DNA of 64,000 nucleotides from CAVZGO01 sp963774935 (lineage in GTDB: Bacteria; Chloroflexota; Anaerolineae; Anaerolineales; UBA4823). The stretch is from the NCBI GenBank assembly GCA_963774935.1, contig CAVZGO010000003.1:62001-126000 (forward strand). Reading direction: 5' to 3'. A model generated the notes under the pieces. That model had not been told where the DNA came from and did not search any database. It was given only the letters and a program-made list of their open reading frames with translations. The position numbers and the translations under genes are program-made. Shown piece by piece: positions 55,228 through 63,662 of this stretch (positions are counted from its first letter, which is position 1; the number at the start of each line of letters is the position of its first letter).

Positions 55228-56347
55228 TTAGGGTCCTGCCAACCCCCAACTGGGTAGCCAATTGGATTCTGACTCGAATGTTACCCGGTTTACGTTGCTC
55301 CCATCCGATTGCATCACATAAATCTCATTTTTGCCATCCCTATATGAGGTGAAAGTAATCCAATCACCAGATGTCGAAAATGATGGGCTGTAATTGTCTC
55401 CACCTTCAGTTAACTGAATTAGTCCACTGCCATCAATCCGCACCTTATAAATATTCCGATTTCCGTCATCTCCACCACTGAAGACGAGCCATTCACCGTC
55501 CGGTGACCAATCCACATGATTACCTATCTTCGGTGTATTGGATATACTCACCGGCTTTAAGTTAGATCCGTTAGAGCTCATTATATAAATGCGTTTCGTA
55601 TCATCACGAGTAGAAATAAAGGCGATTTTTTCACCACTTGGTGACCACGAGGGAGAAAGATCCTTGCCAGAATCCGTGATTGCTCGCGGGTTGCTCCCAT
55701 CTAAACGCATTACCCAGATATTTTGCTGATTGTCACTCTCGTTCACAAATGCAATTCGATTACTATTCGGTGAAATTGCTGGTGAATAGAGGTTTCCAAT
55801 ATTGGTTGTCAGCTGGCGAGGCACACCAATTGCGATCTCCAGAGCATATATCTCAAAATTTCCATCTTCGTTCGATGAATAGAAGACCATATTTCCATCT
55901 GGCACCCATGCTGGATAAAGGTGGGAAGCAGGTTTATGAGTGATCGTAGTCAAGGAATTGCCATCGACCGATATTGTACAGATTTGGTCAAAGTTTCCAT
56001 CATTGCACACAAATGCAATACTACCAGGTGGTGGAGATCGCCAAACGGTTGGGGTCTGTGTAGGTGTTATTTCCTTTTCAGGTGAACTATTAACAATTGT
56101 AGGTAAAACAATTGGAGTGTTTTCTCGTGCTTCAAGCGGTAATAGCAGTGCTGTACGCGGTCGGTATCGCCGAAATTTGTGTTGTTGAATTAGAGGTTGG
56201 AAATACCTTAGCCAGGAATGGAATTGTGAGATAATTATGCCACTTCGCCCAGGTGATCACCCCTACTGAAACGAGACACACTTCAAACATAAGTGCAATT
56301 ATCAATACATAAATCCACGAAATCCATCTCGATCTGCTCATACTCAC
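55228..56347 (-). CDS. Membrane-anchored TolB-like beta-propeller protein (one frameshift)
   Basis: The first frame (56347-56132) gives an N-terminal membrane helix (WISWIYVLIIALMFEVCLVSVGVI). One base out of phase, near 56135, comes a Thr/Pro linker (ITPTQTPTV) followed by the frame 55228-56010 with about six PD40/WD40-like blades, each with an SPDG/SPSG-type turn (SPNSNRIAFV, SPSGEKIAFIST, SPDGEWLVFSGG and others). Joined, the protein has about 370 residues with the propeller outside the membrane. It resembles TolB-type or DUF5050-like propellers; a partner is unknown. Confidence 0.78.
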
Positions 56348-56507
56348 CTGCTCCAGAAAATATTAACAAATTGGCGTTTTTGCAAATGCTTGCTCAACTT
56401 GTTATTCCGACTCTTAGTGTGGACTATTAAAATACCAGGTTTGTTCCGTGTTTAGACTAGTTTTCTATAGATGTATAATGGCTATACGCATTTTATACGA
56501 GCTGGTA

Positions 56508-57716
56508 ATGAGTCGAACAATACTCCATTTGGATTTAGATGCTTTCTTCTGTGCAGTCGAGGAGCTCCGTGATCCTACTCTCCACGGAAAGCCATTTGCA
56601 GTTGGTGGCAAACCCGATGAACGAGGCGTTGTTTCTTCTTGCTCATATGCAGCCAGATTAAAAGGTGTCCGATCAGCGATGCCAATGGGACGCGCGATAA
56701 AATTATGTCCGAATTTAAGAATTGTACCCGCTGACCATCAGGAGTATGAGCGCGTCTCTAACCTGGTTATGGATCTTCTGCAATCATGCAGTCCGACTGT
56801 TGAACAGATTTCGATTGATGAAGCTTTTTTGGATGCGAGTGATCCTTTGATACCGGGTGCTGATCTCGCGAGACAAATTCAAAAACGGATTAATAATGAG
56901 CTTCTCCTTCCATGCTCTTTAGGTGTTGCCACAAATAAGTTAGTGGCCAAGATCGCTAATAATGTAGGAAAGGCAGCATCCCGAATTAATAGCCCCCCAA
57001 ATGCAATCACCGTCGTGCCACCTGGTGAGGAGGCTACGTTTCTCGCTCCGTTACCAGTTGAGGCTTTATGGGGTGTTGGACCAAAGACAGCAGAACGATT
57101 ATCTGCCCTAAATATCTTGACTATCGGTGATTTGGCGGCTGCGGATGAACGAATATTATCCCAATTGTTTGGCAAAATTGGTAAGGAATTACATTTACAT
57201 GCTTTGGGGTTTGATGAATCTCCACTAATCACCCGGCACGAATTGAAATCGATTAGCCAGGAAACAACATTTAACATAGATACATCCAATGAAATTATTT
57301 TGAGGAGAACACTTTTACATCTTTGCGAACTTGTCGGAAAACGCCTACGGCAGCACCATGTAACCGCCAAGACCATAAAATTAAAAATTCGCTGGTCGGA
57401 TTTTCAAACCCTGACTCGACAAGTAACGATTGATATTCCAACAGATCAGGATTACCAAATATATCAATCGGTTATGAATTTATTCAATATAGTTTGGCAT
57501 CCCGGTATGGATGTACGGCTTGTCGGAGTAGGGGCAAGCAAATTAAGGGCTGTAACACAGCAACTCAGTCTGTGGGAGACATCACCACAAATAGAAATAA
57601 ACGATAATGGGGAGAAGTACCGCCGATTGCAATCAGCTATCGACGAAATCCGAGATCGATTTGGATCTCAAAGCCTGACTAGAGGGCCAACAAAGATGGG
57701 AATAAATGATCGATGA
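56508..57716 (+). CDS. dinB: DNA polymerase IV
   Basis: About 402 residues from ATG 56508, where the conserved ILHLDLDAFFCAVEEL begins. Y-family translesion polymerase: the catalytic acidic residues are in DLDAF and ISIDEAFLD near residue 103; the little finger domain lies in the last third (HHVTAKTIKLKIRW). It ends without an obvious beta-clamp motif. A TATAAT lies at about 56473. No SOS (LexA) box is obvious upstream. Confidence 0.95.
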   Translation: MSRTILHLDLDAFFCAVEELRDPTLHGKPFAVGGKPDERGVVSSCSYAARLKGVRSAMPMGRAIKLCPNLRIVPADHQEYERVSNLVMDLLQSCSPTVEQISIDEAFLDASDPLIPGADLARQIQKRINNELLLPCSLGVATNKLVAKIANNVGKAASRINSPPNAITVVPPGEEATFLAPLPVEALWGVGPKTAERLSALNILTIGDLAAADERILSQLFGKIGKELHLHALGFDESPLITRHELKSISQETTFNIDTSNEIILRRTLLHLCELVGKRLRQHHVTAKTIKLKIRWSDFQTLTRQVTIDIPTDQDYQIYQSVMNLFNIVWHPGMDVRLVGVGASKLRAVTQQLSLWETSPQIEINDNGEKYRRLQSAIDEIRDRFGSQSLTRGPTKMGINDR

Positions 57717-57754
57717 ATTCAGAATAAGGGCTTGAGAGGGCATCGAAGATTACA

Positions 57755-58009
57755 ATGGATATTCTACCAGAGAGATCTTTCACGAGATCGGAGCTGCTAA
57801 AGTATGATGGCGAAAATTGCCCCGTGTATGTTGCTTATAAGGGCTTGGTTTATGATGTCTCAGATTGCCCAAAATGGCGAAACGGATTACACGAAGGACT
57901 CCATTTTCCTGGCCAGGACTTGACAGACGAGCTCATAGAAGCACCTCATGGAGCTGAAGTATTTAATCGACCTTGCGCAAAAATTGTTGGAAGATTAGGG
58001 GTTGATTGA
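57755..58009 (+). CDS. Cytochrome b5-like heme/steroid-binding domain protein
   Basis: 84 residues comprising one domain: RSFTRSELLKYDGENCPVYVAYKGLVYDVSDC with HEGLHFPGQDLTDEL, the bacterial variant of the cytochrome b5 heme-binding loop, and a second His in APHGAEVFNRP. It probably binds heme or a related ligand in the cytoplasm. It starts 38 bases after dinB. It converges on the ATP-grasp gene. Confidence 0.87.
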   Translation: MDILPERSFTRSELLKYDGENCPVYVAYKGLVYDVSDCPKWRNGLHEGLHFPGQDLTDELIEAPHGAEVFNRPCAKIVGRLGVD

Positions 58010-58013
58010 TGAA

Positions 58014-59075
58014 TCAGATCAAGTGGTTGCGGCTCAACCCTGCCTCTAAAATGCGATTCACCAATGTCGGGTGGTCCATTCCAATCGCAGCAGCCTCAAT
58101 TACCAGATCAGAAATAACAGGCGCCAACCCGGGAAGAGGGTTGATTTCCAATATATACGGCTTTAAATTATCATTTCTATCCAGGCGAAAATCTACCCGA
58201 GAGACATCAAATGCTCCCATTACCCGAAACATAGCTGCGGTGTACCAATAAAGGTCTTGAATAAGAATATTGTCTAATGGAGCAGGGCATAAGTAATCCA
58301 ATTTATCGGCCAGCTCCACTTTTAAACGATTGCTGTAAACAACATCAGATGCTTCAAATGGCTCAAGGTTGACTTCCATCGGAGGTAGGAGCAACAATCC
58401 TTCTTGAATTCTTGGTGAATCTTCATCATCTGGTAATCGTCTGGCTGCTGGTCCAACCAGGTTTCCCACAACCCCAACTGTGACTTCCCTGCCTTGAATG
58501 TAATGCTCAACAAGCGCAGTTTGGGAATATCGTTTGATGACATAGTCCACCTGTTCGCGTAGCTCCTTTTCATTATTAACGATAGAATTTTCGCTGACAC
58601 CCATACCAGTACCTTCCCGGCTGGGCTTCACGAAAAGCGGGAACAACATATCGTCATTTAATGGATCATCAGCACGTTCAAAGGCTTGAAATGTTGGTGT
58701 TGGTAAATCATGATATGCCAAGATTCGTTTGGTCATTGGTTTGTCAAGTGAAAGTGCCATCGTCAAAACTCTGGACCCGGTGTAAGGGATACGTAACATT
58801 TCAAGAATAGCTGGCACCTGTGCTTCACGCGCATCCCCCCAATGACACTCACAAATATTAAAACAAATATCAGGTTTGAATTTTTGAATCTCTTCGAATA
58901 ATGAAGGGTCGCCTTCCAAAAAGTCACAGATGTGTCCACCTTGCCGAATGGCATCAAGCAGAGCCTGAATAGTCGATTCAGAATCCAAGTCATCCCACTG
59001 ATCATCCGGCATTCCTTCAAAGCGCGGGGCATTCTTTTTTAAATTCGCCAATAAGGCTACACGAAATCGTCTCAT
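58014..59075 (-). CDS. D-alanine-D-alanine ligase-like ATP-grasp protein
   Basis: 353 residues. ATP-grasp signatures: FVKPSREGTGMGVS near residue 150, the ATP-binding VEHYIQGREVTVGVVG near 190 and the Mg2+ site YILEINPLPGLAP near 322. The N-terminal segment PDICFNICEC is typical of the subfamily close to Ddl but distinct from canonical DdlA/B. It could ligate amino acids other than D-Ala. It follows the small ferredoxin gene by 22 bases on the same strand. Confidence 0.87.
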   Translation of the reverse strand: MRRFRVALLANLKKNAPRFEGMPDDQWDDLDSESTIQALLDAIRQGGHICDFLEGDPSLFEEIQKFKPDICFNICECHWGDAREAQVPAILEMLRIPYTGSRVLTMALSLDKPMTKRILAYHDLPTPTFQAFERADDPLNDDMLFPLFVKPSREGTGMGVSENSIVNNEKELREQVDYVIKRYSQTALVEHYIQGREVTVGVVGNLVGPAARRLPDDEDSPRIQEGLLLLPPMEVNLEPFEASDVVYSNRLKVELADKLDYLCPAPLDNILIQDLYWYTAAMFRVMGAFDVSRVDFRLDRNDNLKPYILEINPLPGLAPVISDLVIEAAAIGMDHPTLVNRILEAGLSRNHLI

Positions 59076-59097
59076 CTACGCCTCTAAGTACCCGAAA

Positions 59098-59334
59098 TTA
59101 TCTAAACGGTAAGCAACCATCTGGACTGCTGGCGGATACACTCCAAACGCGCATACTGATTGCCCCACAACAACAAGCAAGCACACATAAACCGCAAGCA
59201 TTACAACGGGACAGTTCTATCGAGGCCGGTTCTTCAGGATCGAATTTTAATACAGCCCGCGTCCGGCAGACCGCCATTGCATGGCAAGGATTACATGCTT
59301 CACAAATATCCCAATTAACAATCGGATGTAACAT
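59098..59334 (-). CDS. Small [4Fe-4S] ferredoxin-like protein
   Basis: 78 residues with two Cys groups: CEACNPCHAMAVC and CNACGLCVLACCC, the latter a [4Fe-4S] binding motif (C-x2-C-x2-C-x3-C). The first group is a relaxed version. It is the first gene of a two-gene unit with the ATP-grasp protein; pairing of a ferredoxin with a ligase-like protein is common in Chloroflexota but the role is unknown to me. Confidence 0.8.
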   Translation of the reverse strand: MLHPIVNWDICEACNPCHAMAVCRTRAVLKFDPEEPASIELSRCNACGLCVLACCCGAISMRVWSVSASSPDGCLPFR

Positions 59335-59422
59335 GGATGTAAAAAGTATTTTAACTGAAAGTTCACAATTCTTGGCACCTATTTTACGATTTGAAATAAC
59401 GATTAATATAAGTCAAGAAGAT

Positions 59423-59989
59423 CTAACACATAAGCGCAAGGATTCGATGAAATTGGCAGCGCTGCCACGGGACGCTACCTAAAACCGCTCGTCTGGCCGC
59501 ACCCAAACCGGCATGATCGTCGCTGATCACTAACTGCACGCCTTTCAAGCCACGATCCTTGAGCCCATGCAGAAAGGCTTTCCAGTGGGTTTCATGCTCA
59601 CTGAGCGACACAGAAACTCCTAAAACCTGCCTTTCACCCGCTGGCGTGATGCCTGAAGCCACCAAAACAGCCGCATCGCGAACTTGCCCAGCCTCTCTCA
59701 CCTTCTCGTATCGGGCATCCACATACAGATATGTGATTTCTCCAAGTGGTCGTTCACGCCACTCCTGCAATACTGCGTCTAGCTGGGCTGCTGCCCGGCT
59801 GACCTGCATTGCAGAGACTTCTATCCCGCACAGCTCTTCAGTAATGGCCTTGACTTTTCTGGTGGATACGCCCTGCACATACATCTCTGCCAGCGTGGTG
59901 ACCAGAGCTCGCTCGCTGCGCAGCCCTTTTTCTAAGGCCGATGGATAGAACTCGAATTGATAATCCTTGCGCTTATTATACAAGAACAA
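59423..59989 (-). mobile_element. IS256-family transposase fragment
   Basis: 188 residues matching the middle of a mutator-type transposase: FEFYPSALEKGLRSERAL, STRKVKAITEELCG, the first DDE aspartate in YLYVDARYEKVREAG and the second in LVISDDHAGLGAARR. It breaks after WQRCQFH, before the catalytic Glu, and the N-terminus is also missing. No intact terminal repeats are recognised. It is a dead remnant that lies directly downstream of ppk2. Confidence 0.88.
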
Positions 59990-60007
59990 ACGAAGTGATG
60001 GTATGCC

Positions 60008-60811
60008 TTACGTGATTTGCATCTGGCTGTAATCTTCCACTGGTCGCGGATATTTCATATTTAGAGATTGAAGCGTGGTGACTAGAACCCTCCCGATTAC
60101 CAGATTGCGATACCACTTGTGATTAGCTGGAACAATATACCATGGTGCCCAGTCTGTGCTGGTACGACTAAGTACTTCTTCATAAGCCTCCATGTATTGT
60201 CCCCAGAGTTCCCGCTCCTTCAAATCCCCTGGATTAAACTTCCATTGCTTCGTTGGATCATCTCGACGCTCTTGAAGCCGTTTTTTTTGCTCATCCTTTG
60301 ATATATTCAGGAAGAATTTCAAAATTGTGGTGCCTTCCTCGGCAAGAGTACGCTCAAATGCATTGATCTGGTCAAATCGCTTTGACCAGACTTCAATCGG
60401 TGCCAGATTATGCACTCGCACAACCAGAACATCTTCATAGTGACTGCGGTTAAAAATAACAATTTCACCCTTACCAGGGGTTTGTTGATGGATTCTCCAT
60501 AAATAATCATGATCTAATTCGATTGACGTTGGTACTTTGAAGCTCGCGACCCGCACCCCTTGAGGATTTACACCATCGAACACATGCCTGATTACGCCAT
60601 CTTTTCCACCAGTATCCATAGCTTGTAAAACGATTAAAATTTTATGTTTATGCTCAGCATAAAGCAGTTCTTGTAACGCTTCAAGCTCATTTATAATTTC
60701 TTTTAGCTCTATCTCTGCAGCTTCTTTGTCACCAGTAGCAAATTGATTATGATCGGGATCCCAATTCGCTAGGTTGATTTTTCTATTTGGTGGGACATGA
60801 TATGTATCCAT
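60008..60811 (-). CDS. ppk2: Polyphosphate kinase 2 (PPK2 class)
   Basis: 267 residues, intact. PPK2 transfers phosphate between polyphosphate and nucleotides (typically making GTP/ATP from polyP). Walker A is QAMDTGGKDG near residue 65; the lid and Walker B are VIFNRSHYEDVLV near 125 and the conserved WKFNPGDLKER near 195. AAGAGGG lies just before the ATG. It sits between an IS30 fragment upstream and an IS256 fragment downstream. Confidence 0.94.
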   Translation of the reverse strand: MDTYHVPPNRKINLANWDPDHNQFATGDKEAAEIELKEIINELEALQELLYAEHKHKILIVLQAMDTGGKDGVIRHVFDGVNPQGVRVASFKVPTSIELDHDYLWRIHQQTPGKGEIVIFNRSHYEDVLVVRVHNLAPIEVWSKRFDQINAFERTLAEEGTTILKFFLNISKDEQKKRLQERRDDPTKQWKFNPGDLKERELWGQYMEAYEEVLSRTSTDWAPWYIVPANHKWYRNLVIGRVLVTTLQSLNMKYPRPVEDYSQMQIT

Positions 60812-60823
60812 TAGCCCTCTTCT

Positions 60824-61330
60824 TTAACCGATCCGCTGGCGTTTCTCAACGATTTCCGGTCGCTCCTCAATGCTCACCCGGTTTGGCAGCTTGCCGCGCC
60901 GGTCGTAGCTGCCGTAGCGTTTGCGCCGTTTCTTTTGGCAGCGCAAATGACGATACAGATCGCCTCCCGCTTGTTTGTCCGTCAGGATGTACTGGTAAAT
61001 CCACTCATGGCTGACTTGGATGGCATGCTGCCTACTCAACCACCCCGACACCTGCTCTGGGCTCCAATCCAAACGCAGCTTCGCTTCGATCAGCTCCCAT
61101 GTCTCCGACAGGATGCGCATTCGACTGTGATTGCGGCGACGAAGCGCTTTGTGATGAGCCTGCTTGGGCCGGTAGCCTCGCAGTCCGCTGTTACGGCCCA
61201 GCTCGCGACTTATGGTGGATTTATGCGTGCCAATCACTGCAGCGATCTCCGTTTGATTATGACCCATTTTCAACAAGGCATATATCTGGTATCTTTGTTC
61301 CTGGGCAAGCTGTTTGTAGCTCATGAGCAC
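60824..61330 (-). mobile_element. IS30-family transposase fragment
   Basis: 168 residues covering the N-terminal half of an IS30 transposase: the HTH_38 region (LAQEQRYQIYALLKMG, IAAVIGTHKSTISRELGRN), LDWSPEQVSGWLSR and PNRVSIEERPEIVEKRQRIG, then a stop. The usual continuation DWEGD with the first catalytic Asp is missing, so it is non-functional. Deletion ends 13 bases before ppk2. Possible left terminal repeat bases follow the start codon, near 61325-61345. Confidence 0.88.
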
Positions 61331-61430
61331 TATAGATAGAATGTCAACTTTATTTTATTACATAATTCAATGTTCTAATTGGATTTTTTGATTTACAATA
61401 AAATGTAATCTTTATTAATGGTTTACTTGT

Positions 61431-62231
61431 ATGGTGGAACTCATGGTAGATGGAACCAGGTCAACGTTCTATGAAGTATACGATCGAAATAAATCGAAAT
61501 CTGTTCACGCTAATATAATCATTGAAAAACCAGTTACTCTCACAGTAAATGGTTCGAAATGGCTTACCTTCATGTGCACTCCAATAGATCTGGAAGCATT
61601 GGCCTTAGGTTTTCTTTATAACGAAGGACTTATCCAATCAACGCATGATATAGTCGATTTACGCATCTGTTCGAGCAGAGATAACATAGACATTTGGAGC
61701 AATGTTCCACTTGAACGACCCACAAATTGGATGCGGACATCTGGTTGCACAGGTGGCATCACTTCGGTAGATCAACCACAGGACCATCGCAAGACCATGG
61801 ATCGATTTAAACAAAATGGCCATAAACTCTCAACCACTGATGTTGAGTTGTTGCTGAACAAGTTGTATCTTGCACAGGTTCTTTATAGGGAATCTGGTGG
61901 TGTTCACACGTCTGTATTGACAGACGGAAATGATAACTACATCGAAGCTGAGGATATTGGTCGGCATAATACACTCGATAAGCTGGCTGGAAAATATCTG
62001 TATGTAAAGGATAAATTCAATCCCCGAATATTACTCACAACCGGCAGAATAAGCTCAGAAATGTTACAAAAATCTTCACGGCTGGGGGTTTCATTTGTCA
62101 TATCACGAACCTCCCCTACCTCCCTTTCAATCGATCTTGCGATGCAATACGGCATTACCCTCGTAGGATACGCTCGAAGAAACCAATTTAAGGTTTATTC
62201 ATTTCCTGAGAGAATATCTCACGAAAATTAA
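61431..62231 (+). CDS. fdhD: Formate dehydrogenase accessory sulfurtransferase FdhD
   Basis: 266 residues. FdhD moves sulfur from a desulfurase to the Mo/W-bis-PGD cofactor of formate dehydrogenase. The catalytic loop reads TSGCTGGIT near residue 105: one Cys where some homologues have C-x-x-C. Other motifs are LALGFLYNEGL near 58, GGVHTSVL and EAEDIGRHNTLDKLAG near 175 and LTTGRISSEML near 205. It implies a molybdo- or tungsto-formate dehydrogenase elsewhere. It lies upstream of the DRTGG/CBS-ATPase genes and may belong to that operon. Confidence 0.93.
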   Translation: MVELMVDGTRSTFYEVYDRNKSKSVHANIIIEKPVTLTVNGSKWLTFMCTPIDLEALALGFLYNEGLIQSTHDIVDLRICSSRDNIDIWSNVPLERPTNWMRTSGCTGGITSVDQPQDHRKTMDRFKQNGHKLSTTDVELLLNKLYLAQVLYRESGGVHTSVLTDGNDNYIEAEDIGRHNTLDKLAGKYLYVKDKFNPRILLTTGRISSEMLQKSSRLGVSFVISRTSPTSLSIDLAMQYGITLVGYARRNQFKVYSFPERISHEN

Positions 62232-62289
62232 TAATTGAGTACATGCGTTGCAAGGCTCATAATCCTTAGTAATTTAACTGGACAAGCTT

Positions 62290-62661
62290 ATGGAACTAAA
62301 GAAGATAATTGAAATCATCAACGGCGAGCTTTATAACAAAGAAGCCTCATTGTCAGTAGAAGTAGAGGGGGGTTGTGGTGCTGACCTCATGAGTGATGTC
62401 TTAACCTCAATACAACCTCATGCTCTCCTGTTAACAGGTTTGTGTAACCCACAGGTGGTTAGGACAGCACAAATGGCGGATGTAAGCGCAATTGTATTTG
62501 TTAGGGGAAAACAGCCGCTTGAAGCAACAATTGAGCTCGCGGCACAGGAAGGCATCCCTCTTATATCTAGCCCTTATGGCATGTTTGAATTATGTGGCCG
62601 GCTTTACGAGGCTGGATTACCGAGCAGCGAATTAAATATTGAAACACAATCAAATGATTGA
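62290..62661 (+). CDS. DRTGG-domain protein
   Basis: 123 residues of a single DRTGG-like regulatory domain: LKKIIEIINGELYN, VEGGCGADLMSDVLT near residue 27, LLLTGLCNPQVVRTAQMADVSAIVFVRGK near 46, and IPLISSPYGMFELCGRLYEAGL. Such domains sit in phosphotransacetylase, HprK-like and hydrogenase-operon proteins; ligand unknown. It overlaps the following CBS-ATPase gene by 8 bases. Confidence 0.85.
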   Translation: MELKKIIEIINGELYNKEASLSVEVEGGCGADLMSDVLTSIQPHALLLTGLCNPQVVRTAQMADVSAIVFVRGKQPLEATIELAAQEGIPLISSPYGMFELCGRLYEAGLPSSELNIETQSND

Positions 62662-63662
62662 AGATAAAAGCTTTCAATCGCAAGAAGCGCTATCTGAAGA
62701 GAAAGCCCACGACATCACACGAGTAGAAGAACTTGCATATGTACTTCGTGTAAGTGAGGTGATGACGAGTGGGGTGCGAACGCTCTCCCCGTCTATGAAA
62801 ATGGAGGATGTGCTGGAGGTATTTCGCCAGAATAGAATTTCAGGAGCGCCAGTCGTAGAGAATGGAAATTTGATTGGAATCCTAAGTCTTGAAGACTTAA
62901 TTCGAGCCATGAAAGCTCTGGATTTAGCATCGCCGGTTGGTAAATACATGTCTGTTAATGTTATCACCGCCAAAGCAGCTGATCCCTTGATCGAGGCTTT
63001 AAAAATTTTAGGAAGAACCAATCTGGGCCGGCTACCTGTAGTCGATGAAAATGGCGCCATGGTAGGAATGCTAACGAAGGGGGATATCACTCGTGGTTTA
63101 CTTAATACATTACAAAAGGATTTCCAACAAGAAGAAGTACGAAAATATAGGGCGAGCCATTTATTTGATGATATTGTCTCAGATCGCACCAGCTTAATTT
63201 TAAGATATCACATCAAAGCAGGTGATTTCACTCACGGTGGGAATGCGTCAAGTAATATAAAACGAGCACTCGTCCGCCTTGGTGCAAATCCGCAGATCGC
63301 CAGGCGTTGTGGTATTGCAATTTACGAAGCGGAAATTAACCTCATCATCCATACTACGAACGGCGGGATCATCCGAGTTGAGATTGAGCCGCATAAAATT
63401 ACCATGCGGGCTACTGATGACGGCCCCGGAATTGGAGACATAAATCTGGCGATGAAAGCCGGTTATTCCACTGCGACAGAAAAAGTACGCGAGATGGGTT
63501 TTGGAGCTGGAATGGGTTTGGTTAATATCAATCGGTGTGTTGACAAGATGACGCTCGAACTCCGAACCTGGTAAAGGGACAAAGTTAGAGATGAAAATTT
63601 ACCTTCAACCAGAGGACAGTGTTGGCGAATTTGATCATACTTATGGAGATACAGGTAAATGA
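62654..63662 (+). CDS. CBS-pair protein with RsbW/HATPase kinase domain (one frameshift)
   Basis: About 335 residues. Two CBS domains (EVMTSGVRTLSPSMKMEDVLE near residue 38 and GKYMSVNVITAKAADPL near 105) bind adenine nucleotides. The C-terminal ATPase of the histidine-kinase/RsbW fold has its N box in EAEINLIIHT, the G1 box DDGPGIGD and G2 GFGAGMGLVNI. The frame breaks near 63557; dropping one base joins it to GKGTKLEMKIYLQPED, ending at 63662. It overlaps the next DRTGG gene by ATGA. In other bacteria this trio precedes electron-bifurcating [FeFe] hydrogenase genes. Confidence 0.82.
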
